From contig CBIHRS010000009.1 of the NCBI GenBank assembly GCA_966212505.1, forward strand, positions 104,934 to 168,933: DNA of 64,000 nucleotides, read 5' to 3'. Positions 44,862 through 53,133 of the stretch are shown here, in pieces. Position 1 is the stretch's first letter; the number at the start of each line of letters is the position of its first letter. This DNA comes from CAMLIZ01 sp966212505. Its GTDB lineage: Bacteria > Pseudomonadota > Gammaproteobacteria > Burkholderiales > Burkholderiaceae_C. A model generated the notes under the pieces. That model searched no databases. It was given only the letters and a program-made list of their open reading frames with translations, and was not told the DNA's origin. A program made the position numbers and the translations under genes.

Positions 44862-45137
44862 ATGGTCCACGACGCGGTCAACGCACTGTTCGAGGCCGGG
44901 GCCAGCGCCTTCGTCCTCAATCACCTGCGCGTGTTGCTGAAGGATCGCCAGGTCAAGGGCGTGAGCATCGTGTCCTGCGTGTTCTTCCTCCTCTGGGGAT
45001 GCTGGAACATCGGCTGGTACTACGTCGCCCTCGGGCAACCGTACTCGCTGTGCTGCGGCGTCTTCGTCGTCCTCGCGAACGCGGCGTATGTGATCGCGTT
45101 GGTCTGGTTCAAGCACCTCGACTCCTCGCACGATTGA
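44862..45137 (+). CDS. Small membrane protein, PQ-loop/SemiSWEET-like
   Basis: A 91-residue protein with about three hydrophobic helices. The core reads VKGVSIVSCVFFLLWGCWNI, and the last helix is FVVLANAAYVIALVWF. The size and the V-x-G-x-S motif before a helix recall SemiSWEET/PQ-loop proteins, several of which occur in phages. It lies 13 bases after the VWA gene and is probably co-transcribed. The family is tentative. Confidence 0.6.
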   Translation: MVHDAVNALFEAGASAFVLNHLRVLLKDRQVKGVSIVSCVFFLLWGCWNIGWYYVALGQPYSLCCGVFVVLANAAYVIALVWFKHLDSSHD

Positions 45138-45315
45138 CAGACACGATTGACAGTGACGACGGGAAGACGGCTGCCGCCAGGCACCCGGCGTAACTTCGGC
45201 CATGAGGACGGGGGGCGGGGCCTGGCACCCGCGTGCCTAGAATGCCGGCGCCCCCCACCCCCAGGTTGCCCTGCCGCAGTACCGTCGCCTCCTTGCCGCG
45301 TTCGCCCTGTCCGCG

Positions 45316-45780
45316 ATGGTGGGAACCACCGCGCATGCCGAGCGATGTCCGATTGATGCGATGTTGACCGTCACCGGAAAGATCAGCCGCCACAACGACA
45401 CGGATGGCAAGGCCTATCGCTTCACCGAAGCATCCCTGATGCAGTTGCCCGTCGCCTCGCTGCACACGAGCACGGTGTGGTCGCCCGCGACCACGTACAG
45501 CGGGCCCTCGCTGGCCAAGATCCTCGAAGTCGCGGGAGCGAGCCCGCAAGCCACGCAACTGCATTTGGTCGCATTGGACAAGTTCGAATCCTGGGTGCCG
45601 TACCGCGATGTCGAACGCTATGCACCGGTGGTGGCCCACAGCATGAACGGCCGCCGAATCGACCATGCCAAGTACGGGCCCTTGTACTTGGTCTACCCGC
45701 GGGATGATCACCCCGAGTTGCAGAACCCCAAGGGGGAATCCCGTTTCGTCTGGCAGGTCTGCCTGATCGCAGTGCGCTGA
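45316..45780 (+). CDS. Molybdopterin-dependent oxidoreductase-like domain protein (sulfite oxidase fold)
   Basis: A 154-residue protein from ATG 45316. It may really start further upstream: in-frame codons before it encode LPQYRRLLAAFALSA, a good signal-peptide core, with CTG at 45271 as the only candidate initiator seen. The mature part has LTVTGKISRHNDTDG, WVPYRDVERYAP and YGPLYLVYPRDD, the small oxidoreductase molybdopterin-binding fold. The cofactor-ligand Cys normally in the core is not visible, so it may be a sensor rather than an enzyme. It is 1 base from the histidine kinase gene, and it may present a periplasmic signal to it. Confidence 0.72.
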   Translation: MVGTTAHAERCPIDAMLTVTGKISRHNDTDGKAYRFTEASLMQLPVASLHTSTVWSPATTYSGPSLAKILEVAGASPQATQLHLVALDKFESWVPYRDVERYAPVVAHSMNGRRIDHAKYGPLYLVYPRDDHPELQNPKGESRFVWQVCLIAVR

Positions 45781-45781
45781 C

Positions 45782-47194
45782 ATGGCTCGCCCATCCGTCA
45801 GAGCCATCATCGATCGCGTCTTCACGCTGGTCTCCGGTCATGCGCTGCTGTCGACGCTGGTGCTGGCGGGTCTGCTGGGGCTGGGCTACCAGTGGCAGCT
45901 CTCCGACCGCGCGCTGTACAACGTCGATGGCCCGGCCGAAGGTCGCTACTGGTCGGTCGCCCAGTACCAGATGGCGCTCGACACCTTGCGCCAGCATGTC
46001 TACGAGCGTGCGCTGCTGCGCGAACCGCGTGAACAGCGCCAGGTCGACGCCATGGTCGAGCGCTGGCGTGACGTGCTGAACACCAAGCTCGAAGTCCTCA
46101 CGAATGCCCATGAGCACATTCGCTTCTTCGAGGAACTCCCGACCTACCGCGACGCGCTGCCGCTGTTGCGGGGCCTGCACCGCGACCTGCCCGCGCTGCT
46201 GGACCAGGCCAGGGATTCGCACGACGGCCTGGTGCGGCTCAAGGCACGGCTTGACGAGCTGGATGATCCGCTGGCCAGCCTCGCGTCGGCAGTCCGGATG
46301 CGCGACCTGGACGACCAGACCGATGCGCTGCACCAGTACCAGCGCGGCCAGCGCATGCAGTACCTGGGGGCATCGGCCACCATCCTCGCCCTCTGGTTGA
46401 TGCTGCTGGCCAACGGCGCCCGCGCACGCCGTGCCCGGGAAGCGCTCGACGCCATGACGCGCGCCAGCGAAGAGACGCAGCGGACGCTGCAGGCACGTAC
46501 GGCGCTGATCGGTATCCTGCCGCATGAATTGCGCACGCCGCTGCAAGCGGTGCGCGCAGCGGCCGAACTGATCGAGGGGGCCGACCCCGAAGGACGCTTC
46601 AAGCGCACGCTGGAGCGCCTGTACATGGCGTTGCACACCGTCGACCGCCACGTCGGCGACATCGCCCGCTACGCCGAGCTCTCCCGCGGCTTACCGATGG
46701 CCAGCGAGCCGCTCGACCTGCGGACACTGCTCGGAGAACTGGTCGCGCAGCACAGCGCCGCGGCGCGCGCCAAGGGCCTCGGCCTCATCCTTGATGTCGA
46801 TGCGGAGGTGCCGGAGCTGCTGCCGATCGATGCCGTGCGTTTCGGCCAGATCGCGAGCAACCTGGTCGGCAACGCGATCAAGTACACGGAGCTCGGTTCC
46901 GTTCACGTTCGGGCGTCGATCAGGGCCAGTGCAGACGCGCGGCGGCGCATCACGCTCGAAGTGCGCGACACCGGACCAGGGATTGCGGCCGAGGAGCAGG
47001 ACAAGGTCTGGGAACCGTTCTATCGGGGCAAGCAGGCCCGGCAGCATCCGGGCACCGGGCTCGGCCTGGCCATAGTCCGCCTCGCGATCCGCAGCCTCGG
47101 CGGCGAGATCACGTTGCAGAGCCAGCGCGGGCAGGGAGCCACCTTCCTGGTCGAGATCCCCGTCGATGCGTCGGAGCCCGTAACGGCTCCCTGA
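45782..47194 (+). CDS. Membrane sensor histidine kinase
   Basis: A 470-residue kinase. Membrane helices lie at about 22-38 and 194-211, with a helical periplasmic sensor region between them. The H-box is LPHELRTPLQ with His 248. The N-box is ASNLVGNAIKYTELG, followed by VRDTGPGIAAEEQ (G1) and GTGLGLAIVRLA (G2). There is no receiver domain of its own; the separate receivers at 47.2-48.8 kb are the likely partners. The preceding molybdopterin-fold protein is nearly contiguous. Confidence 0.9.
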   Translation: MARPSVRAIIDRVFTLVSGHALLSTLVLAGLLGLGYQWQLSDRALYNVDGPAEGRYWSVAQYQMALDTLRQHVYERALLREPREQRQVDAMVERWRDVLNTKLEVLTNAHEHIRFFEELPTYRDALPLLRGLHRDLPALLDQARDSHDGLVRLKARLDELDDPLASLASAVRMRDLDDQTDALHQYQRGQRMQYLGASATILALWLMLLANGARARRAREALDAMTRASEETQRTLQARTALIGILPHELRTPLQAVRAAAELIEGADPEGRFKRTLERLYMALHTVDRHVGDIARYAELSRGLPMASEPLDLRTLLGELVAQHSAAARAKGLGLILDVDAEVPELLPIDAVRFGQIASNLVGNAIKYTELGSVHVRASIRASADARRRITLEVRDTGPGIAAEEQDKVWEPFYRGKQARQHPGTGLGLAIVRLAIRSLGGEITLQSQRGQGATFLVEIPVDASEPVTAP

Positions 47195-47197
47195 GCG

Positions 47198-47611
47198 TTA
47201 CAGGGCATCGCCACCACCGTCATCCATCGACGTGACGATGATGCGTTGAGCGAGATCGCGGATGCTGATGGGCTTCTGCAGGTAGACGACATCGAACTGC
47301 TGGAGGACGGCCCCGATCGCGGGATCCATCGGCCGGCCGTTCACGGTCAGGTGCCCACTGAGGAGGAAGATCGGTGCGCGCGGCTTGATCCGGCGCAGTT
47401 GCCGGATCAGGACCTCAGCCGTCTCTACGCCCAGCGCCCAGTCGAGCACGAACACATCGTGCCCGCTGGTGTGCTGCTGGGCCGACCACAGCACGGCGGC
47501 ACTCGTGTAGGCGGTGGCGGACAGCCCGTTGTCCGCCAGCACATCACGAATCATCTCAGCCGTGAGCAGGTCGTCGTCGAGCACAGCTACCCGAATGGTG
47601 CTGGACGTCAT
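47198..47611 (-). CDS. Single-domain response regulator
   Basis: A 137-residue receiver. IRVAVLDDDLLTAEMIRDVL provides the acidic pocket, Asp57 in VFVLDWALG is the phosphoacceptor, and YLQKPISIRDLAQRI carries the conserved Lys. It has no output domain. It converges on the kinase gene with a 3-base gap. The sequence resembles the receiver of the next gene (VAVLDDD-x-LTA-x-x-IRD), so one may be a duplicate. AAGGTG precedes ATG; GCAACGTTGC palindrome lies at 47647-47656 upstream. Confidence 0.85.
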   Translation of the reverse strand: MTSSTIRVAVLDDDLLTAEMIRDVLADNGLSATAYTSAAVLWSAQQHTSGHDVFVLDWALGVETAEVLIRQLRRIKPRAPIFLLSGHLTVNGRPMDPAIGAVLQQFDVVYLQKPISIRDLAQRIIVTSMDDGGGDAL

Positions 47612-47897
47612 TGTTGTTCACCTTACGCTGCGCCCCTCTGATGGTTGCAACGTTGCCGGGGCATTCTGCATACGCGGTGTGACGGCCGGCCCCCCTACTC
47701 TGAAGAATGTGAATATTCCCCTGCCAGGGATTGTCCGAACCCCGCCTCACGCAATTGCATGTAGCCCATCACGGCGCCTTCGGACCACGAAGGCATGCGC
47801 GCCAATTGGGCCAGACCGATCAAGCTCTACCGCCGACTGTGCGGCGCAACGCGCCACCACAACGCTTCCATCTCGCACCGAGGCGATGCCGCTCACC
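47612..47897. promoter_or_regulatory. Upstream region of the single-domain regulator
   Basis: 286 bases between two minus-strand regulator genes. A perfect 10-base palindrome GCAACGTTGC lies at 47647-47656, about 36 bases before the ATG of the receiver gene, where an operator could sit. AT-richer sequence (gtgaatattcccc, 47709-47721) lies near. No gene is apparent. Confidence 0.4.
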
Positions 47898-48809
47898 CTA
47901 CAGTTCGTGGGAGCGTGGTGCAGAAGCACCCGTCGACGCCGCGAGCTCTCCGTCGCGGCGCTGGCGCGCGATATGGCGATCGACAGCCGCGATCAGGATC
48001 TTCGCCGGCACCGGCTTCGCGAAACACGGCACGTCAAAGTCGCGCGCCGTGTCGAAGAACGCGGAGGAGTTCTCCGATTCGATCTGCCCGGTCAGCAGCA
48101 CCACGAGCGCGCTTGGATCGGCCTTGCGCAGGTGCTCGCACAGCGACAGCGTGGTCTCATCACCGGGCATTCTCCAATCGAGGATGTAGGCGTCGAAGGC
48201 ATGAGTTGCCGCGGCAGTCCGCAGTTCGGCCACCTCATAGAAGGCCGCGCCGTCGTAGCCCATCTCGATGAAGTGATCGCGAATGAGGTCGGCGGTCAGC
48301 ACGTCGTCGTCGAGCACGGCAACGCGTGGTTTCGTTGACGGACAGATCAGCTCCATCGCCTCGACGTGATAGACAGGCGCCAGCCCAGCCGGAAGCCGCT
48401 CCCGCAGGCTGACGAGCCAGTTGCCATTGACCCGGACGGCGACAAGCGCGCTGCGACGTGTGGCCGGTTCGCCCTTGCGAAACCGGCAGGGCAGCAAGGT
48501 GCCGGAGGCTGCAAACGCACCAGGCTGCATGCGCGACTGCTGCAGCCCCTGCGCGGCTTCAAAGTGGATCACGACCCGAGAGCCGTGAGCCACCGCGACC
48601 TGATCCAACTCGCTGATGCGCCAGTCCGTCTGGCCGTTGAAGCGCGCGCGCACGTTGTTCACGTTGAGGCCCACCACCGAGGCCACATGCCGCGCCTGCG
48701 CTCGAGCTTCGATCCCGGCCGAAGCGAGGAAGGCCGCCAGTTCCTCGCTGGCGTGGGCGGACGCGCCCGGACCTGCGTGGGCACCGCGTTCATCGTTGAT
48801 GTCGTTCAT
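47898..48809 (-). CDS. Helix-turn-helix response regulator (BetR-like N-terminus)
   Basis: A 303-residue regulator; the start at 48809 is chosen over 48857 because the earlier part is non-conserved Arg-rich sequence. Residues about 21-78 look like an HTH of the BetR/XRE type (ASVVGLNVNNVRARFNGQ). The receiver follows at about 160-285, with RVAVLDDDVLTADLIRDHF and phosphoacceptor Asp in YILDWRMPGDE. This inverted order (HTH before receiver) is seen in BetR proteins of betaproteobacteria. It likely responds to the adjacent kinase and may control ICE genes. Confidence 0.78.
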   Translation of the reverse strand: MNDINDERGAHAGPGASAHASEELAAFLASAGIEARAQARHVASVVGLNVNNVRARFNGQTDWRISELDQVAVAHGSRVVIHFEAAQGLQQSRMQPGAFAASGTLLPCRFRKGEPATRRSALVAVRVNGNWLVSLRERLPAGLAPVYHVEAMELICPSTKPRVAVLDDDVLTADLIRDHFIEMGYDGAAFYEVAELRTAAATHAFDAYILDWRMPGDETTLSLCEHLRKADPSALVVLLTGQIESENSSAFFDTARDFDVPCFAKPVPAKILIAAVDRHIARQRRDGELAASTGASAPRSHEL

Positions 48810-48857
48810 GGGTCGACGGCACCTGGGGCGAAGGTTCCGATTTTGGGCGAACCGCAA

Positions 48858-49252
48858 TCCCGCACATCATCAATCAAAAGCAACGCGCAACGTTTCTTTT
48901 GCAGGCCAACAGCTGGGTTGGTTTCCTCCAGTTTCAATAAATTCGCCCTCGAGATTCGTTGTTCGTGTTTTCTCGGGTGCTAGAGTCGCCGCAGGTTAAG
49001 GTTCGTGCGCTGTTCGCGCAGCGCCACCAAGTTGTAGGGCGGTGGCCACCTCATGAACTGCAGTAGCCCCTTCGGCATACGAGGCGGCCCCGCTGGCACC
49101 GGGCCACCTCGCTGAAACAGCGGCCGGCGCCATCGCGCGCCTTCCACCTCCGCTGCCTCCTCCGTTTGCTCCTCGCTTTTGCGTCACCCTGCACCGCCCT
49201 CCCGTCGGTGCATGGCACGTCACGTCCCGACATTTCGCACTTCGAGCACGCC
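48858..49252 (+). promoter_or_regulatory. AT-richer control region and leader of the FlhD/FlhC-like genes
   Basis: 395 bases without a gene between divergent regulators. The part 48870-48990 is clearly less GC-rich than its surroundings. A sigma70-like pair can be read on the plus strand: TTGTTC (48959-48964), 16-base spacer, TAGAGT (48981-48986). The leader then has a GCGCTG/CAGCGC hairpin at 49007-49024. The promoter call is tentative. Confidence 0.4.
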
Positions 49253-49837
49253 ATGAACGCTAGCCCCTCGCCATTGCAGGCCGACAACCTTGCGAATCTC
49301 CTCTGGGCTCGCGAAGAGTGCCGCCAGGCACCGGCCCGTGCGCTTGCCTGGTTCGGCTTCGACGCGCTGGCGGCGACGTTCTATGCCGAGCTGGATGATG
49401 CGGGCTCCGAAGCGCTGTGCCGCGAGCTCGACGTCGCGCTCTTCGTCCCATCGATGACCCGCGCCATCCTGGGTGCCACGCTGGCGAGGCTGGCGCCCAC
49501 CGGCTTCCTGCCGGTCGAGTCCCATCTGCAACTGAGCAACCTGCGCAACATCCAGTCGGTGCGCACCGACTGCGCCCGCAGCGAGGCGGAGGCCACCTGG
49601 CGCTACCGCCTCGACCACGACACGGCGCAAGCCTTTGCCGCGATGTCCGACACGCAGACCTTTGCGCTGGCCAAAACGCTCGACGTGTCCTTCGTCGCAC
49701 CGCGCTACAGCCCCGCCGACCTGCGCGACATCCTCTCCCGGCCCGACGGTGCACGCGGGATCTATGCCGCGGCCATCGAGGTCGAGATCCTGGCCACGAC
49801 CGAGGCCGGCCGGCGCGGCTTTCGTCTGACCCATTGA
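49253..49837 (+). CDS. FlhD-like transcriptional regulator with internal duplication
   Basis: A 194-residue protein. Residues about 11-66 (DNLANLLWAREECRQAPARA, then FGFDALAATFYAELDD and CRELDVALFVP) align by eye with FlhD. Residues about 93-152 repeat the pattern (NLRNIQSVRTDCARSEAEAT, then YRLDHDTAQAFAAMSD and AKTLDVSFVAP). Each unit is about 60 residues, the FlhD core. It lies 15 bases before the FlhC-like gene. ICEs of the SXT family and IncC plasmids use FlhDC-like activators (SetCD, AcaCD), so this pair is the likely ICE master activator. No strong ribosome site was found before ATG. Confidence 0.72.
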   Translation: MNASPSPLQADNLANLLWAREECRQAPARALAWFGFDALAATFYAELDDAGSEALCRELDVALFVPSMTRAILGATLARLAPTGFLPVESHLQLSNLRNIQSVRTDCARSEAEATWRYRLDHDTAQAFAAMSDTQTFALAKTLDVSFVAPRYSPADLRDILSRPDGARGIYAAAIEVEILATTEAGRRGFRLTH

Positions 49838-49852
49838 CCCGAGGGCCTCTCC

Positions 49853-51001
49853 ATGCAGCACTCCCGGTTCGACCGCGTCGAGATCGCCCGTCAGGCGTAT
49901 GACCTCGGCGCCCGCAACTCCCTCGTCGAAGTCCTGACCGGCATCAGCCTGCCGGATCTTCGGCGCGCGCTGGGCCACCACCCGAGCATGAGCACCAAGC
50001 CCAGCGGCATGCCGTTCTCGCTGGACACCATCGTCTTCCACAGCCGGCAGACCCACCTCCATGCCTCTGACTACTTCAATGGCGTCTACCACCTGCTGTT
50101 GCGTGGTATCGCGCCGGCCGACGCCCTGCTGCAGGCCTTTCGCCTCTACCTCGATCGCCACCCCGGCCAGACCTTGATCGACTTCAACCGCGCCTTTCTC
50201 GTGGTGCGTGGCGTGACGGGCCTCTGGTCGACCTCGCCGCCGGAATTGACCGCGGCGCGCTGCGAACGATGCCGCGCCCTGTCGTTGGCGCCGCTCGGTT
50301 CTCGTCGCATCGCTGGCGACGACTGCTCGTTCTGCAAGCTGTGTTGCCTGGCACCGCCCGCGGCCTCGCTGCAGCATGCGCCGCCGCCGCCGTCACGACG
50401 CTCCGCCCGCAATCGGCATTTCCTCGTCGTCCGCGATGCCCTCGCGCTCGGTGCGCGGCGCTCGGTGGTGATGCAGATGACCGGCATCTCCCGGGCCGAC
50501 CTCAAGCACATGTTCGGCGCCTGTCCGACGCTGCACACGAACACCGGCGGTATGCCGCGCTCCGTGTCGAAGCTGCTCGCGCGCACATCGCTGCATCTGC
50601 AAGCCTCGGACTTCTACAACCGGCTGGATGCCCTGCTTCAGCGGCGTGTCCCGGCCCACGACGCGATGCTGACCGCGTATCGGCAGTTCGCGGCGCTCCA
50701 TGCAGGCCAACCCCTCGAGCTCACCTTCGATCGAGCCTTCGTGGTCGCGATGTCCGCCTGTGGGCTGTGGTCCGATCGGCCGCTCGCCCTACAGGCAACG
50801 CCGTGTGCGGCGTGCCGCGCACGTTACCTGCAGTACACGCAAAGACCATCATGGGCTGCTCCGTTGCACTGCCCCTATTGCCACGCCCCGTGCCCCCAGG
50901 AGCCGGACCAGGAGCCGCCGCCAGCCCGCCGCGACCCCCCGTCGTCTCTGGCTGAGTCCGTGCGAGGCGACCGCATCGCCGATCTCGAGCCGTCGCACTG
51001 A
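49853..51001 (+). CDS. FlhC-like transcriptional activator, tandemly duplicated
   Basis: A 382-residue protein with two FlhC-like units. The first (about 5-165) has ARQAYDLGARNSLVEVLTGI, SGMPFSLDTIVFHS, LQAFRLYLDRHPGQ and cysteines C137, C140, C158, C161. The second (about 186-347) repeats VRDALALGARRSVVMQMTGI, GGMPRSVSKLL and MLTAYRQFAALHAGQ, with C318, C321, C340, C343. FlhC binds zinc through four cysteines, and both units keep four. FlhC normally has about 190 residues, so this is a fusion of two. It would partner the preceding FlhD-like protein. The proline-rich tail is likely disordered. Confidence 0.78.
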   Translation: MQHSRFDRVEIARQAYDLGARNSLVEVLTGISLPDLRRALGHHPSMSTKPSGMPFSLDTIVFHSRQTHLHASDYFNGVYHLLLRGIAPADALLQAFRLYLDRHPGQTLIDFNRAFLVVRGVTGLWSTSPPELTAARCERCRALSLAPLGSRRIAGDDCSFCKLCCLAPPAASLQHAPPPPSRRSARNRHFLVVRDALALGARRSVVMQMTGISRADLKHMFGACPTLHTNTGGMPRSVSKLLARTSLHLQASDFYNRLDALLQRRVPAHDAMLTAYRQFAALHAGQPLELTFDRAFVVAMSACGLWSDRPLALQATPCAACRARYLQYTQRPSWAAPLHCPYCHAPCPQEPDQEPPPARRDPPSSLAESVRGDRIADLEPSH

Positions 51002-51052
51002 GACGCCTTGCCGCCGGCGGCACGACAGCGCAGGAGCCAGAGGACAGGCACC

Positions 51053-52750
51053 ATGGAGACGCACTGGCTCCGACAGGCGTGGGCGCAATGCCGGGCCAGC
51101 CTGAACCGATCCACCGTGCCGCCGGCCACGCCAGCGCCCTCACCCCCTTCGCTCCGGCCCAGTGCAGCCGATGGGTTGGAGCAGCAGCGCGACTTGATCG
51201 CACGCGTGCGCAGCGCCTACGGCTTTTCGGACGCGGAGTTCGACCTGCACCTGCGCTCGGCCATCGACGCACTGGCCAACTGGCTGCATTGCCTGCCGGG
51301 CCCGCCGGCTACCGAGTTCGGTGCAAAGGGGGGCGCGCTGCGGCAAGCGTTGACGACGGCCCTGTTCTGCCTGCAGGCCGCCGAGGGACGCACCTTCGAC
51401 GGCTCGACCACCGAGGCGCCATCCAACGACCTGACCCAGCGCTGGCGTCTCGCCTGCGCCCTCGGCGGCCTGTTCACGCCGCTGGAGGCGCTGCTGGGCC
51501 ACCTCGACGTGGTCGACGACGATGGCGAGCTGTGGCTGCCGACGGCCGAGCCACTCGTGCCGTGGCTGCAGGCACGGGGCACGACGCGGTATCACTACCG
51601 CTGGCGCCCAGGCGGCGTCGACACGCGACTGTCGGTCGTCTACATCGCCGCCCGGTGCATCGATGGCGCCACCTACCGCTTCATCGCGCTCGGTGCCCCG
51701 CGCATCGCCGCCTCGCTGCTTGGCTGCCTCGCCGGCACGGACAAGGCGGCGACGAATCCGGTGGTCGACGTGGTGGAACGCATCGCGGTGGCCATCGCCT
51801 CCGGACAAGAGGCGGGCAAGGACAGTACGGCCGATGATCGACCGCAGGTGCTGAAGCAGGTCATGCGGCAGCTCTTCGCCGCCAGCGACTGGCTGCCGAA
51901 CTCGCCGGGCAGTCCGGTGTGGTTCGGGGCCGACGGCCTGTTTCTCGTCTGGCCGGACGCAGCCACGGCCATCAAGGCGGCGCTGCAGGCACGGCTGCAG
52001 GGTGGCAAAGCCATGCCGACGCTCGATCAGCTGCTCGCGCAGCTGGCGGCGGCCGGCTGCATCGCGACGGCGGCCGACGGGCCGACGCTGACGATCCAGC
52101 CACCGGGCGTGAACCGCAGGCTCGACGCGCTGCGTGTCTCGGCGCCGCAGCAGTTGCTGCGCGAGCTGGGTGTGGCGGCCAAGCCGCTCCAGGGCCGCCT
52201 GCAGGTGTCGGGCAAGGCACAGCCGCAGCGAGAGGCAGAAAGATCGATCATCAGCGCCGACGAGCCACCCGTGTCCACCGCGGTTGATCTGCCGCCTCCG
52301 GTGCCGACGGCGCCGCCCGAACCGCTCGCCCTGCTCCAGGTCGACACGTCCGGCATCGCCAACGTGCGCATCCGCCAGTGCATCGACGCGATCACCGAAC
52401 GGCTGAACCAGCGCTTCGACTCGATGTTGGCGCGCCATGTGGCCCATGGCCTGTTCGTCGCGTTGGCCGAGTTCGACCACTTGGCCGATGACCATGGCGC
52501 CATCGTCCGGGCGCTGCACGACGCCGGCCTGTTGGCGACCGACGGCGCCACGCCGTCGCGCAAGGTCTGCAGCGAGGTCATCGAGGGCCGGTCCTACCCG
52601 GGCATCGTGCTGAGGTGCGACCGGCTGCAAGGCCATGCGGAATGGCAGCGGCGATGGCATGACAACGATGACGAGGTCGATGAAGAAGACCGCGATGCGC
52701 TCGACCCGCCGCCGGAACCACCCCCCAAAACAGGGCCGGTCTTGCCGTGA
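51053..52750 (+). CDS. TraI_2 (MobH relaxase-like) protein with degraded HD motif
   Basis: A 565-residue protein. Residues about 60-270 match the N-terminal TraI_2 domain of MobH relaxases, and about 280-380 plus 460-530 fit its C-terminal winged-helix part (DSMLARHVAHGLFVALAEF). In MobH proteins the domain has GGLLRH and a HD pair (LLHDxGK). Here they read GGALRQ (93-98) and ALGGLFTPLEALLG, so metal-binding His/Asp are missing. It is probably not a nickase itself; it may be an accessory or the true relaxase lies outside. AGAGGA precedes ATG. It overlaps no strict operon partner. Confidence 0.68.
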   Translation: METHWLRQAWAQCRASLNRSTVPPATPAPSPPSLRPSAADGLEQQRDLIARVRSAYGFSDAEFDLHLRSAIDALANWLHCLPGPPATEFGAKGGALRQALTTALFCLQAAEGRTFDGSTTEAPSNDLTQRWRLACALGGLFTPLEALLGHLDVVDDDGELWLPTAEPLVPWLQARGTTRYHYRWRPGGVDTRLSVVYIAARCIDGATYRFIALGAPRIAASLLGCLAGTDKAATNPVVDVVERIAVAIASGQEAGKDSTADDRPQVLKQVMRQLFAASDWLPNSPGSPVWFGADGLFLVWPDAATAIKAALQARLQGGKAMPTLDQLLAQLAAAGCIATAADGPTLTIQPPGVNRRLDALRVSAPQQLLRELGVAAKPLQGRLQVSGKAQPQREAERSIISADEPPVSTAVDLPPPVPTAPPEPLALLQVDTSGIANVRIRQCIDAITERLNQRFDSMLARHVAHGLFVALAEFDHLADDHGAIVRALHDAGLLATDGATPSRKVCSEVIEGRSYPGIVLRCDRLQGHAEWQRRWHDNDDEVDEEDRDALDPPPEPPPKTGPVLP

Positions 52751-52839
52751 TCTCGGCGCTCGCTCCGCCTAGCCTATCGACCTCGGAGCACCTGGTTGTC
52801 GGCGTATCGCTGAAGGGGCTCCCTGAAAGGACCCCCCGC

Positions 52840-53133
52840 ATGAACGAGACCCTCACCCCGCCGGAAACGCCCGTCCGGGTCACGCGCGACAGCCGCTCGC
52901 TGTTGCCGCCGGACGATCGGCGGCCGACGCTGGTGTTCCCCGAATCCTTCGAGTTCGTCCAACGCATCCAACGGGACGCCGCTGCCGACCGCAACCTGCC
53001 CACCTTCGACCACGGCACGCTGACCTCGGCGGCGCTCGCGCTCGTCGCCGAGTTGCCGGAGGTGCAGCAACAGATCATCGACAAGGCATTGCTGCTGATC
53101 GTGCAGCGCCGCCACCTGACGCGCGGTAGTTGA
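52840..53133 (+). CDS. Hypothetical protein in the ICE
   Basis: A 97-residue protein read from ATG 52840 with AAAGGA upstream. An earlier ATG at 52747 overlaps the TraI_2 gene but lacks a ribosome site. It has a basic N-terminus (VRVTRDSRSLLPPDDRRP) and a helical C-terminus (VAELPEVQQQIIDKALLLIV). No family recognised. A small DNA-binding or regulatory role is possible but unsupported. Confidence 0.6.
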   Translation: MNETLTPPETPVRVTRDSRSLLPPDDRRPTLVFPESFEFVQRIQRDAAADRNLPTFDHGTLTSAALALVAELPEVQQQIIDKALLLIVQRRHLTRGS

